A stretch of DNA of 64,000 bases. It comes from Streptomyces xantholiticus (GTDB taxonomy: Bacteria; Actinomycetota; Actinomycetes; Streptomycetales; Streptomycetaceae). Below the pieces are notes generated by a model that was not told the DNA's origin, made no database searches, and saw only the letters and a program-made list of their open reading frames with translations. The position numbers and the translations under genes were made by a program. Below, one piece after another: positions 48,377-56,152 of this stretch; position 1 is the first letter of the stretch; every line of letters begins with the position of its first letter. The stretch lies in contig NZ_BMWB01000024.1 of NCBI RefSeq assembly GCF_014651015.1, positions 61,211 through 125,210 on the forward strand, given 5' to 3'.

Positions 48377-48838
48377 TCACGGCAGGGTGAACGCGCACCA
48401 CACCACCTTGCCCGGGTCGCGCCGGCCGACACCCCAGGTGTCGGCCAGCGCGTCCACCAGCAGCAGTCCGCGCCCCGACTCACCGGCCGGGGCGCGGACG
48501 CAGGGCCGCCCGGCGCCGCTGTCGTGCACCTCGACCCGGAGGGCGGTCCCTTGCTCGTACAGCCACAGCCGCAGCAGATAACCACGCCCCGGCGGTACGC
48601 CGTGCACCAGCGCGTTCGTCGCGAGCTCGCTCACGCACAGCGTGATGTCGTCGGCCTGTGAGCCCCATCCCCACGCGCCCAGTGCTTCACGGACGAACTC
48701 CCTTGCAGCGGCCACCGATCGACGCTCGCGGCGGCAGAACATCTCGCGCAGGTCCTCGTCTTGCATCGTCTTGTCCACGGGCAAGAGCGTCGCGGCGGGT
48801 GACTGGCCGGCAGCACTCCGTCGACCCGTACGTTTCAT
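48377..48838 (-). CDS. ATP-binding anti-sigma-like regulator (HATPase_c_2)
   Basis: The 153-aa protein matches the Streptomyces SpoIIAB/RsbW-like ATPase group: ERRSVAAAREFVREAL, the N-box ITLCVSELATNALVHG (about residues 65-80) with the G1 box VEVHDSGAGRP and G2-like GRGLLLVDALADTWGV. It may bind an anti-anti-sigma or act as a serine kinase. It is divergent from the XRE gene, forming the common three-gene ATPase/XRE/DUF397 cassette of streptomycetes, which often controls development or antibiotic genes. Confidence 0.9.
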   Translation of the reverse strand: MKRTGRRSAAGQSPAATLLPVDKTMQDEDLREMFCRRERRSVAAAREFVREALGAWGWGSQADDITLCVSELATNALVHGVPPGRGYLLRLWLYEQGTALRVEVHDSGAGRPCVRAPAGESGRGLLLVDALADTWGVGRRDPGKVVWCAFTLP

Positions 48839-48892
48839 TTGTACGGGTGGCGGAGGCGTAACGTACGACCGTGTCCGGGGAGTTGGTCAGAC

Positions 48893-49718
48893 ATGCACCC
48901 AAGGAGACGCCAACGGAAGAACGCCACCGCAGTGCGTATGGTCGGCCGCCAACTGGCCCGCTTCCGAGAGGCCGCGGGCCTCACGCAACGTGAACTCGCG
49001 ACGGAATTCAACCTCGCGGAGGAGACGGTCGCCTCGATCGAACAGGGCCATCGTCCGCTGAAGCCGGACCTCGCGCAGAGATTCGACGACCGCCTCGACA
49101 CGAAGGGCGCGCTGTCGGTCGCGGTCGAGCACATGCCGGAGGTGGACCTGATTCCGGCGTGGGCGGAGGAGTACATGGACCTGGAGCGCGAGGCGATCGC
49201 GCTGTCCTGGTACGACAACCAGGTCGTCCCGGGCCTGCTCCAGACCGAGCGCTACGCGCGCGGGGTCTTCCGCAGCCGGGTGCCCGCGTTCAATGCCGAC
49301 GAGATCGAGGCACAGGTCGCCGCCCGCGTCGCACGCCAGGAGATCCTGGCGCGGACCCGGCCGCCGACGATCAGCTTCGTGATGTGGGAGGCCATTCTCA
49401 TGGACCGCATCGGCGGGAACGAGGTGTACGAGGAGCAGGTCCGTCACTTACGCGCGTGCGCCGAATTGCCGGGCGTATCGCTGCAAGTGATGCCGTTCGG
49501 CCGCACCAGCCACGCGGGGCTCAACGGCCCGTTCACGTTGGCTGGAGACCCCGGATCATCAGCTCGTTGGCTACACCGAAGGTCAGCGCGGCAGCCAGCT
49601 GCTCATCGGCCCCGACGAGGTCAGCATCCTTGCGCAGAAGTATGCGATGCTGCGGGCACAGGCCCTCAACCCCGAGGACAGCACGGGCCTGTTGGACCGG
49701 CTGCTGGGAGAGAGATGA
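48893..49718 (+). pseudogene. XRE/DUF5753 regulator with a frameshift (possible pseudogene)
   Basis: The gene has an XRE helix-turn-helix (LARFREAAGLTQRELATEFNLAEETVASIEQGHRPLKPDLAQRF) and a DUF5753 domain (LIPAWAEEYMDLEREAIALSWYDNQ, RVARQEIL, MWEAILMDRIGG). Just after GLNGPFTL, near 49541, one extra base shifts the frame: the correct continuation (LETPDHQLVGYTEGQRGSQL...LLDRLLGER) is in the next frame and stops at 49718, overlapping the DUF397 ATG (49715). In the shifted frame the ORF would read through into DUF397 as a fusion. A TTA leucine codon occurs at 49448-49450, so expression would depend on the bldA tRNA. The frameshift could also be a sequencing error. Confidence 0.8.
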
Positions 49719-49951
49719 GCACCGCACTGAAGTGGTTCAAGTCCAGCTACAGCGGCGATGAGGGCGGCCAGTGCCTCGAAGTGGCCTACAACTGGCGCAA
49801 GTCGACCCACAGCGGCAGCGAAGGCGGACAGTGCGTCGAGGTCGCCGCGCACCCCGCCGCCGTCCACGTCCGGGACTCCAAGACTGCCGGCGGCCCGGTG
49901 CTGACGCTCGCACCGGCCGCCTGGACGGCCTTCGTCAGCGACCTGCGCTGA
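49715..49951 (+). CDS. DUF397 protein with doubled motif
   Basis: This 78-aa protein has two copies of the W-x-KS-x-[YH]SG-x-EGGQC-[LV]EVA motif (residues 5-22 and 25-44), then RDSKTAGGPVLTLAPAAWTAFVSDLR. DUF397 proteins pair with DUF5753/XRE regulators and the RsbW-like ATPase; the doubled domain occurs in some homologues. The ATG overlaps the XRE stop (ATGA), supporting translational coupling if the XRE frame is intact. In the shifted frame it would instead be fused to the XRE. Confidence 0.92.
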   Translation: MSTALKWFKSSYSGDEGGQCLEVAYNWRKSTHSGSEGGQCVEVAAHPAAVHVRDSKTAGGPVLTLAPAAWTAFVSDLR

Positions 49952-50447
49952 GACCCTGTGCGCCCTGGACGTACAGGGCCCACGCGAGGCAGCCGAAGGC
50001 CGCCGTGTGCAGGACGGCCCGGACGGTGTTCCATCTGACCCATGTATCCTCGAAAGCCGCCCGAGCGGCCTCGAGCTGAGCGGGGTCGCGCGCGAGGGAC
50101 ACCTTGTCGAGCGCGTCGTTGAGCGGCACGTTCTGCGTGCCGGTCACAAGGAACGCCACCACGTACAGGACGAGCGCGGCCACGATCCACCAGCGGGCCC
50201 CGACGCCGTGCCCGCCGCCCGGGCGGACCGCCGCGAGGACGAGCAGGGGCAGCGGCAGCAGGAAGGGCACCAGGAACCAGCCGTTGATGATGGCGCGGTT
50301 GATGTGCTGCATGGTCTGGACGAACGCCTGGTCGCCGGAGCGGGCCAGACCCGGCATGACCGCGTAGGCGAAGGCGGCGAACAGACCGGCCATCAGCCCG
50401 GTCGCCACGGTGGAGGCCACCAGGGCCGCGGTGCTCAGTGTTCTCAT
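49935..50447 (-). CDS. DUF1772 membrane protein
   Basis: The 170-aa protein has four hydrophobic helices: STAALVASTVATGLMAGLFAAFAYAVMPG, INRAIINGWFLVPFLLPLPLLVLAA, WWIVAALVLYVVAFLVTGTQNVPLNDAL, and VRAVLHTAAFGCLAWALYV. The N-x-P-L-N segment after TGTQN is a DUF1772 hallmark (anthrone-oxygenase-like family). It overlaps the VOC gene upstream by ATGA. Its 3' end overlaps the convergent DUF397 gene by 17 bp. It belongs to the operon repressed by the TetR protein at 51174. Confidence 0.88.
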   Translation of the reverse strand: MRTLSTAALVASTVATGLMAGLFAAFAYAVMPGLARSGDQAFVQTMQHINRAIINGWFLVPFLLPLPLLVLAAVRPGGGHGVGARWWIVAALVLYVVAFLVTGTQNVPLNDALDKVSLARDPAQLEAARAAFEDTWVRWNTVRAVLHTAAFGCLAWALYVQGAQGLSAGR

Positions 50448-50851
50448 ACGTTCTCCTCTGCGCTGTCGGCGGCGGGAGTGACCCATTCGACGAACTGGAC
50501 GATCACCCCGTTGGGGTCGGTGACCTGGAAGAGCCGCTCGCCCCACGGCTCCTCGCGCAGCGGCATGGTGATCTCGACGCCTTCGGCGCGCAGCCGCTTC
50601 TCCTCGGCCTCCAGCCCCGTGAGGGTGAAGGCGAGGATGAGTCCGCCGGCGTGCTGGTCGCGCTGCTCTGCGGGCAGGACCTCGATACCGCGCCGCAGCA
50701 GAACGATGTCGACCGCGGCGTCGGCCCGGGTGAGGGAGGCGAAGCCGTCGGCGGCGGCCTGCTCCTGGTAGCCGAGGTGGGTGGTGAAGAAGGCCTGGGA
50801 AGCGGCCACGTCGTCGACGGTGAGCGAGACGGTGGAGGCGGTGATCTGCAA
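50444..50851 (-). CDS. VOC-family (glyoxalase/bleomycin-resistance-like) protein
   Basis: This 135-aa protein has the VOC fold signature: ITASTVSLTVDDVAASQAFFTTHLGYQ, FASLTRADAAVDIVLLRRG and FQVTDPNGVIVQFVEW. Metal ligands are partly visible (His not clear, Glu in VEW). Members bind or degrade electrophiles and drugs. TTG at 50851 has AAGGA seven bases upstream, which decides it over the ATG at 50893. It is coupled to the DUF1772 gene and preceded by a 54-aa small ORF. Confidence 0.85.
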   Translation of the reverse strand: MQITASTVSLTVDDVAASQAFFTTHLGYQEQAAADGFASLTRADAAVDIVLLRRGIEVLPAEQRDQHAGGLILAFTLTGLEAEEKRLRAEGVEITMPLREEPWGERLFQVTDPNGVIVQFVEWVTPAADSAEENV

Positions 50852-50910
50852 GGCGGTGTCCTTTTCCGGAGGTCGGGGGAGCCGGCGCGCCACGGTGGCG
50901 GTCGGGTCGG

Positions 50911-51075
50911 TCAGTAGGAGCTGCGGCGCGGGAGGTTGCGTGCGCGGCGGTGGTTGTCCTGGAAGCGGACGGGATGGAGCTGTGCGGGCTGTCGACCGCC
51001 TTGCTGCCGTCCACGGGCGGCCTGGTTGCCGGTCGCCTGGTCGGCGAGGAGCTTGGCGAGCTCGATTCGCTGCAT
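50911..51075 (-). CDS. 54-aa Arg/Gln-rich small protein, first gene of the VOC operon
   Basis: This short frame begins MQRIELAKLLADQATGNQAA and ends NLPRRSSY, rich in Gln, Arg and Ala. It has a strong ribosome-binding site (GAGGGGA, eight bases) and GC-rich third positions typical of coding sequence. No transmembrane segment or known motif. Its promoter, with TTGACA and TAAGTT on the minus strand, lies between it and the divergent TetR gene and carries the operator. It may be a true small protein or a leader; no homologue is recalled. Confidence 0.55.
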   Translation of the reverse strand: MQRIELAKLLADQATGNQAARGRQQGGRQPAQLHPVRFQDNHRRARNLPRRSSY

Positions 51076-51098
51076 ACGATGTTCCCCTCGATAGAAAC

Positions 51099-51167
51099 TT
51101 ACGTTGGACGTAAACTTAGACGGAGGAGAGTCAGGCTGTCAACATAAAAATGCTACGGATGTAAGAT
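51099..51167. promoter_or_regulatory. Divergent TetR operators and two promoters
   Basis: On the minus strand TTGACA (51142-51137), 18 bases, TAAGTT (51118-51113) drive the small-ORF/VOC operon. The perfect palindrome TTACGT-TGG-ACGTAA (51099-51113) covers its start site. On the plus strand TAAGAT (51162-51167) lies six bases before the TetR ATG, implying a leaderless transcript, and a degenerate copy of the palindrome (51153-51165, CTACGGATGTAAG) overlaps that -10. Confidence 0.7.
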
Positions 51168-51173
51168 TCCCTC

Positions 51174-51845
51174 ATGAGTACCGAGACGAGCACGATGACG
51201 GGCCCCCCGGCGCACGCCGCGTCGCCCGGCCTACGAGAGGCCAAGAAGCGCGAGACACGGCAGCTGATCTCCGACCATGCGACCAGGCTGTTCATGGCCC
51301 AGGGCTTCGAGCGGACGACCATCGCGGAGATCGCCGACGCCGCGCGCGTGGCGAAGAAGACGGTGACCAACTACTTCCCGCGCAAGGAGGACATGGCACT
51401 GGACCACCAGGAGGCGTTCGCCGCGAGCCTGGCGGACACCGTCGCCTCCCGGTCCTCCGGTGAATCGGCCCTCGCGGCGCTGCGCCGCGCGTTCGAGGCC
51501 GCCGTCGCGGCCCAGGATCCGATCGCAGGATTCGCGGGCCCGGACTTCTCGCGCATGATCGACGACAGCCCGACTCTGTCGGCCTGCCTGCGCGGTCTGC
51601 ACGACCGGCGCGAGGAGGCCCTTGCCCACGCCCTCGCCCGGGCCACGGGCACGTCCGCCGACGACATCACGCCCCGTACGGCGGCCGCGCTGCTGGGCGC
51701 GACGCACCGGGTTTTGTTCGGGCGCATCCAGGAGCTCACCCTCGCGGGCCACTCAGGCGACGACATCGCGCGGACCGTCGGGGACGAGGCCGCCCGCGCC
51801 TTCGACCTGCTCGAACCGGCCCTCGCCGACTACGCGGTCGCCTGA
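51174..51845 (+). CDS. TetR-family repressor of the divergent VOC operon
   Basis: The 223-aa protein has the TetR helix-turn-helix at residues 24-70 (KKRETRQLISDHATRLFMAQGFERTTIAEIADAARVAKKTVTNYFPRKEDM), with the MftR/SCO-type C-terminal domain likely. It faces the small-ORF/VOC/DUF1772 operon with two operator-like palindromes between them. It probably senses a compound handled by VOC or DUF1772. A 17-bp terminator follows. Confidence 0.93.
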   Translation: MSTETSTMTGPPAHAASPGLREAKKRETRQLISDHATRLFMAQGFERTTIAEIADAARVAKKTVTNYFPRKEDMALDHQEAFAASLADTVASRSSGESALAALRRAFEAAVAAQDPIAGFAGPDFSRMIDDSPTLSACLRGLHDRREEALAHALARATGTSADDITPRTAAALLGATHRVLFGRIQELTLAGHSGDDIARTVGDEAARAFDLLEPALADYAVA

Positions 51846-51877
51846 CCGCGGGCACCGTGTCGCCGTCGCCGCACACG

Positions 51878-51917
51878 CCGGACGGCCCGGTGCGCACGCT
51901 CGCACCGGGCCGTCCGG
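51878..51917. terminator. Bidirectional terminator, tetR/hemB gap
   Basis: A perfect 17-bp stem (51878-51894 / 51901-51917) with a 6-base loop lies 32 bp after the tetR stop and 11 bp from the hemB stop. Confidence 0.92.
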
Positions 51918-51927
51918 AACTTCTTCG

Positions 51928-52929
51928 TCAGCGGGCTGCGCCGAGCCCCTGGGCAACCTCCGTCGCCCAGTACGTGAGGATCATGCTCGCGCCCGCGCGC
52001 TTGATGCCGAGCAGCGTCTCGGCGATCGCCGCCTCGCGGTTGATCCAGCCCTTCTCCGCGGCGGCCTCTACCATCGCGTACTCGCCGCTGATCTGGTACG
52101 CCGCGACCGGCACGTCCACCGACTCGGCGACCTTGGCCAGGACATCGAGATAGGGGCCGGCGGGTTTGACCATGACCATGTCCGCGCCCTCCTCGAGGTC
52201 GAGCGCCAGTTCGCGCAGCGACTCGCGCACATTGGCCGGGTCCTGCTGGTACGTCTTGCGGTCGCCCTTCAGCGACGAGCCGACGGCCTCGCGGAAGGGG
52301 CCGTAGAAGGCGGACGAGTACTTCGCGGTGTACGCGAGGATCGACACGTCCTCCTTGCCGATGGTGTCGAGCGCGTCGCGGACGACGCCGATCTGGCCGT
52401 CCATCATGCCGCTGGGGCCCACGACGTGGACGCCCGCGTCGGCCTGGACCTGGGCCATCTCGGCGTAACGTTCCAGCGTGGCGTCGTTGTCGACGCGGCC
52501 GTCCGCCGCGAGGACTCCGCAGTGGCCGTGGTCGGTGTACTCGTCCAGGCACAGGTCGGACATGATCACGAGCTCGTCGCCGACCTCGGCCTTCACGTCC
52601 CGGATCGCGACCTGAAGAATCCCGTCCGGGTCCGTGCCGGCGGTCCCGAGCCCGTCCTTCTTCTCGTCCTCGGGCACGCCGAAGAGCATGATCCCGGCGA
52701 CCCCGGCCTCGCGCGCCTCGACGGCGGCCTTCCGGAGGGTGTCACGGGTGTGCTGCACGACGCCCGGCATCGCCTGGATGGGGACGGGCTCACTGATCCC
52801 CTCGCGCACGAAGGCGGGCAGGATCAGATCGGCCGGGTGCAGCCGGGTCTCGGCGACCATACGCCGCATCGCAGGATTCACCCGCAGCCGCCGCGGCCGC
52901 GCACCGGGAAAGGATCCGTACACAGTCAT
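51928..52929 (-). CDS. hemB: Delta-aminolevulinic acid dehydratase HemB
   Basis: The 333-aa protein condenses two 5-aminolevulinate molecules into porphobilinogen. The catalytic lysines are in LAYTAKYSSAFYGPF and MVMVKPAGPYLD, and the metal/allosteric SDLCLDEYTDHGHCG segment is typical of the zinc/magnesium forms. ATG 52929 (MTVYGSFPGARPRRLRV) is favoured; another ATG is at 52938. It follows a methyltransferase gene upstream on the same strand. In many streptomycetes it directly follows cobA/hemD, but here a methyltransferase and repeat region intervene. Confidence 0.95.
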   Translation of the reverse strand: MTVYGSFPGARPRRLRVNPAMRRMVAETRLHPADLILPAFVREGISEPVPIQAMPGVVQHTRDTLRKAAVEAREAGVAGIMLFGVPEDEKKDGLGTAGTDPDGILQVAIRDVKAEVGDELVIMSDLCLDEYTDHGHCGVLAADGRVDNDATLERYAEMAQVQADAGVHVVGPSGMMDGQIGVVRDALDTIGKEDVSILAYTAKYSSAFYGPFREAVGSSLKGDRKTYQQDPANVRESLRELALDLEEGADMVMVKPAGPYLDVLAKVAESVDVPVAAYQISGEYAMVEAAAEKGWINREAAIAETLLGIKRAGASMILTYWATEVAQGLGAAR

Positions 52930-52995
52930 GCATGCCACGCTACGCCCGCCGCAGGGGTGCGAATGCCGACAGCCCGTCGGAGCGGTGGCCGGCCG

Positions 52996-53850
52996 CTACG
53001 GACGCTTCGCGGTGACGATCCAGGCGGCCGACGCGTAGAGCACGCCTTCCGGTGTCGCATGGGCCTCGATGTCCGCCCGCAGATCGGCGAGGGCCCGCGC
53101 ACGGCCTGCCTCGTCGAGGTCGTCGAGCATCCAGGCGACCATGCCCGAGACGAAGGCGTACGCCTGCTCGGCGTCCCGCCCGAAGTACATGGGGCGACGC
53201 AGCCCCGTCAGTTCCGGCTCCTCGAACCCGGCGGTGGTGAGCCGGTCCCGTACGACGTCGGGATCGGCCATGGCGAACGGACCGGGCGCGCCCGGCGGCG
53301 GCACCGGAAGGTCGCGACCCGCCGCGAGGGCGGTCGCGAAGGACCGGAACCACTCGTTGCGCTCCACGCCCTGCCACACCAACAGCACCAGTCGGCCGCC
53401 GGGCCGCAGGGCTCGGGCGATGTTACGGAAGGCGGTCACCGGCTCGGCGAAGAACATGGATCCGGCGCGGCTGATGGCGGCGTCGAAGGACGCCTCCGGG
53501 AAGGGATACGTCTGGGCGTCGGCCTGCTCGAAGCGGACGCTGTCGAGCCCCTCGCGCTCGGCCTCCCGCCGCGCCACGCGCAGCATCGGGCCCGAGAGGT
53601 CGACGCCGAGGACCGGCCCGCCGACGGTGAGCCGGGCGGCGGCGCGGGACGTCAGCCCGTTGCCGCAGCCGATGTCGAGGACGGCCTCGCCGCGGTGGAG
53701 GGCGGCGGCATCGAGGAACGGCCGCTGGTAGGCGTGGACAGCGCGGTCGAAACGGTCCGCATGCGCGGCCCAGTAGGAACCCTCGTCACCGTCCCAGGAG
53801 CGTGCCTGCTCGGCGTTGGACGGATCGACGTGCAGAGTCCTGGCGCTCAT
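52996..53850 (-). CDS. Class I SAM-dependent methyltransferase
   Basis: This 284-aa protein has SAM-binding motif I in VLDIGCGNGLTSRAAARL (about residues 58-75), motif II-like FEQADAQTYPFPEASFD and III RALRPGGRLVLLVWQG. The N-terminus (SWDGDEGSYWAAHADRFDRAVHAYQ) matches UbiE-like small-molecule methyltransferases. The acceptor is unknown. It sits between hemB and the repeat region upstream of hemD, an insertion compared with compact hem clusters. The start ATG 53850 follows GAGTGGGTG; a GTG at 53859 is an alternative. Confidence 0.9.
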   Translation of the reverse strand: MSARTLHVDPSNAEQARSWDGDEGSYWAAHADRFDRAVHAYQRPFLDAAALHRGEAVLDIGCGNGLTSRAAARLTVGGPVLGVDLSGPMLRVARREAEREGLDSVRFEQADAQTYPFPEASFDAAISRAGSMFFAEPVTAFRNIARALRPGGRLVLLVWQGVERNEWFRSFATALAAGRDLPVPPPGAPGPFAMADPDVVRDRLTTAGFEEPELTGLRRPMYFGRDAEQAYAFVSGMVAWMLDDLDEAGRARALADLRADIEAHATPEGVLYASAAWIVTAKRP

Positions 53851-54484
53851 GACGGTCACCCACTCGCTCTCACCCAGGTGGCAGCTCTGCTTCCGGTGTA
53901 CGCCTCCCCGTGCGCGGCCGCCAACCCTGGCGGGGCGGGCGTGGCCGCTGCGCGGGGCCGTTTCCCCTCCCCGCCCTTTCCCGACACCGGGCTCCGCCCG
54001 GACCCGTTCACCGCGCTCCGCGCGGTGTTTCGGGGCTCCGCCCCCGCGCCTCGAACGCCGGCGGGGCTGTATGTGCCCTCGTCCGGCGGCCCGGTCTGCC
54101 GCGACGGGGGCATTCCAGCCGCCCGGCGTTCGAGGACACCGGCCGCAGCGCGGTACCGGGTCCGGGGCGGAGCCCCGAGCACCGCCCGAAAGACGAAACG
54201 GGGCCCGGCACGAAGCCCGTACGGGGTCCGGGGGCCGACATGGACGGGCGCGAAGCCCGAACCGGAGCCCGGGCCAAAAGCCACGAGCACCGCCCGAAGA
54301 GCGGACGAAGGCCGGAGACGAAGCCCCCGCACCGGGCCCGGCCCAAAAGCCACGAAGCACCGCACGAAAGGCGGAGGAGGCCCAGGACGAAGCCCCCGTA
54401 ACGAGGCCCGGGGCGGAGCCCCGGTCAAGGGAAGGGGCGGGTAGGGGAAAAGCACCCCACCCGCCCCAGAACGCCCTTCGGGCC
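53851..54484. repeat. 630-bp gene-free, GC-rich repeat region
   Basis: No gene is supported here. It contains diverged tandem-like units built on GCC-x-CGAGCACCGC-x-CGAA...GAAGCCC (beginning near 54172, 54280 and 54349; spacing 108 then 69 bp). Several small GC hairpins also occur, for example an 8-bp stem at 54009-54027, 6-bp at about 54163-54177 and 7-bp at 54408-54424. Such GGGGCGGAGCCCC hairpins are a common Streptomyces intergenic element. The region separates the methyltransferase from hemD. Confidence 0.75.
54434..54467 (-). terminator. Terminator hairpin after cobA/hemD
   Basis: A 13-bp stem (GGGGCGGG-T-GGGG / CCCC-A-CCCGCCCC) with one bulge and a 7-base A-rich loop, 18 bp beyond the hemD stop. 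Confidence 0.8.
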
Positions 54485-56152
54485 TCAGGTCGTCGTCCGA
54501 CGCCGCCGTCCGCCAGGACGCCGCTCCGACGGCCGCGTCACATGCTCGCCCGCCTCGACCGCCGCCGCCCGCCGCGCCGCGCCGAAGTCGGCGAGCGCCT
54601 CGGCCAGCCGGTGCACGGACGGCTCCGGGGACAGGACGTCCACCCGCAGCCCGTGCTCCTCCGCGGTCTTCGCGGTCGCCGGACCGATGCAGGCGATCAC
54701 GGTCACGTTGTGCGGCTTGCCGGCGATACCGACCAGGTTCCGCACGGTCGACGACGAGGTGAAGAGCACCGCGTCGAAGCCGCCGCCCTTGATCGCCTCG
54801 CGCGTCTCCGCCGGCGGCGGCGAGGCCCGCACGGTCCGGTAGGCGGTGACGTCGTCGACCTCCCAGCCCAGCTCGATGAGGCCCGCGACCAGTGTCTCGG
54901 TGGCGATGTCGGCGCGCGGGAGGAAGACGCGGTCGATCGGGTCGAAGACCGGGTCGTAGGGCGGCCAGTCCTCCAGCAGACCGGCCGCGGACTGCTCACC
55001 GCTCGGCACGAGGTCCGGCTTCACACCGAAGTCGACGAGCGCCGCGGCCGTCTGCTCGCCGACGGCCGCGACCTTGATCCCGGCGAAGGCACGCGCGTCG
55101 AGCCCGTACTCCTCGAACTTCTCCCGCACGGCCTTGACCGCGTTGACCGAGGTGAAGGCGATCCACTCGTAGCGGCCGGTGACAAGGCCCTTGACCGCGC
55201 GCTCCATCTGCTGGGGCGTGCGCGGCGGTTCGACGGCGATGGTCGGGACCTCGTGCGGCACCGCGCCGTAGGAACGGAGCTGGTCGGAGAGCGAGGCGGC
55301 CTGCTCCTTCGTGCGCGGCACGAGCACCTTCCAGCCGAACAGCGGCTTGGATTCGAACCACGCGAGCTGGTCGCGCTGTGCGGCGGCACTGCGCTCACCG
55401 ACCACGGCTATGACCGGCTGTTGTCCCTCGGGGGACGGCAGCACCTTCGCCTGCTTCAGGGTCTGCGCGATCGTGCCGAGCGTCGCCGTCCAGGTCCGCT
55501 GCCGGGTCGTCGTACCCGCGACGGTGACCGTCAGCGGGGTGTCCGGCTTGCGGCCGGCGGCGACCAGTTCACCGGCGGCCGCGGCGACCGTCTCCAGCGT
55601 GGTGGAGACGACGGCCGTGCCGTCACTCGCACCGACCTCGGTCCAGCACCGGTCGGAAGCCGTCCGCGCGTCGATGAACCGGACGTCCGTGCCGTGCTCG
55701 TCGCGGAGCGGGACACCCGCGTACGCGGGCACGCCCACCGCGGCGGCAACGCCCGGCACGACCTCGAAGGGGATCCCCGCCGCGGCGCAGGCGAGCATCT
55801 CCTGACCTGCGTCGTTGTCGAGACCCGGGTCGCCGGTCACCGCACGCACGACCCGCTTGCCGCCCCGCGCGGCCTCCATGACAAGATTGGCCGCATCCCT
55901 GAGTACGGGGATCCCGGCGGATGTTGACGCATCGTCAACAACCGTCAGTTCGGGCGTGCTCACGCTCGCCCGCGCATGGCCGCGAACGACGTCGAGCACA
56001 TGCGGCTCGGCGATCAGCACGTCGGCTCCGGCGAGCGCCTCGACGGCGCGCAGAGTCAGCAGACCGGGATCGCCGGGACCGGCACCCAGGAAGGTGACGT
56101 GCCCTTGTCCGTGTGCCGGACGGGGCGGATGGTTCGAGGTGGTGGGGCTCAA
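54485..56152 (-). CDS. hemD: Uroporphyrinogen-III methyltransferase/synthase fusion (CobA-HemD)
   Basis: This 555-aa fusion has an N-terminal SUMT/CobA domain (residues about 15-255: VTFLGAGPGDPGLLTLRAVEAL, VRAVTGDPG) that makes precorrin-2/siroheme precursors. A C-terminal HemD domain (about 285-520: FGWKVLVPRTKEQAASLSDQL, WIAFTSVNAVKAVREKF, VLFTSSSTVRNLV) cyclises hydroxymethylbilane. The start is TTG at 56152, overlapping the hemC stop (TTGA), with GGGGGAG eight bases upstream; no ATG start fits. It ends the rex-hemACD operon. Both activities at one branch point steer between heme, siroheme and cobalamin. Confidence 0.93.
   Translation of the reverse strand: MSPTTSNHPPRPAHGQGHVTFLGAGPGDPGLLTLRAVEALAGADVLIAEPHVLDVVRGHARASVSTPELTVVDDASTSAGIPVLRDAANLVMEAARGGKRVVRAVTGDPGLDNDAGQEMLACAAAGIPFEVVPGVAAAVGVPAYAGVPLRDEHGTDVRFIDARTASDRCWTEVGASDGTAVVSTTLETVAAAAGELVAAGRKPDTPLTVTVAGTTTRQRTWTATLGTIAQTLKQAKVLPSPEGQQPVIAVVGERSAAAQRDQLAWFESKPLFGWKVLVPRTKEQAASLSDQLRSYGAVPHEVPTIAVEPPRTPQQMERAVKGLVTGRYEWIAFTSVNAVKAVREKFEEYGLDARAFAGIKVAAVGEQTAAALVDFGVKPDLVPSGEQSAAGLLEDWPPYDPVFDPIDRVFLPRADIATETLVAGLIELGWEVDDVTAYRTVRASPPPAETREAIKGGGFDAVLFTSSSTVRNLVGIAGKPHNVTVIACIGPATAKTAEEHGLRVDVLSPEPSVHRLAEALADFGAARRAAAVEAGEHVTRPSERRPGGRRRRTTT

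Noticed and set aside
49935..51014. 359-codon minus-strand frame that appears to fuse DUF1772 with an upstream protein
   Set aside because: The upstream part is the wrong frame of the VOC and small ORF genes; the true DUF1772 start is the ATG at 50447.
51622..54444. 940-codon plus-strand frame through hemB and the repeat region
   Set aside because: Antisense to HemB and the methyltransferase, then low-complexity through the repeat gap; no start signal.
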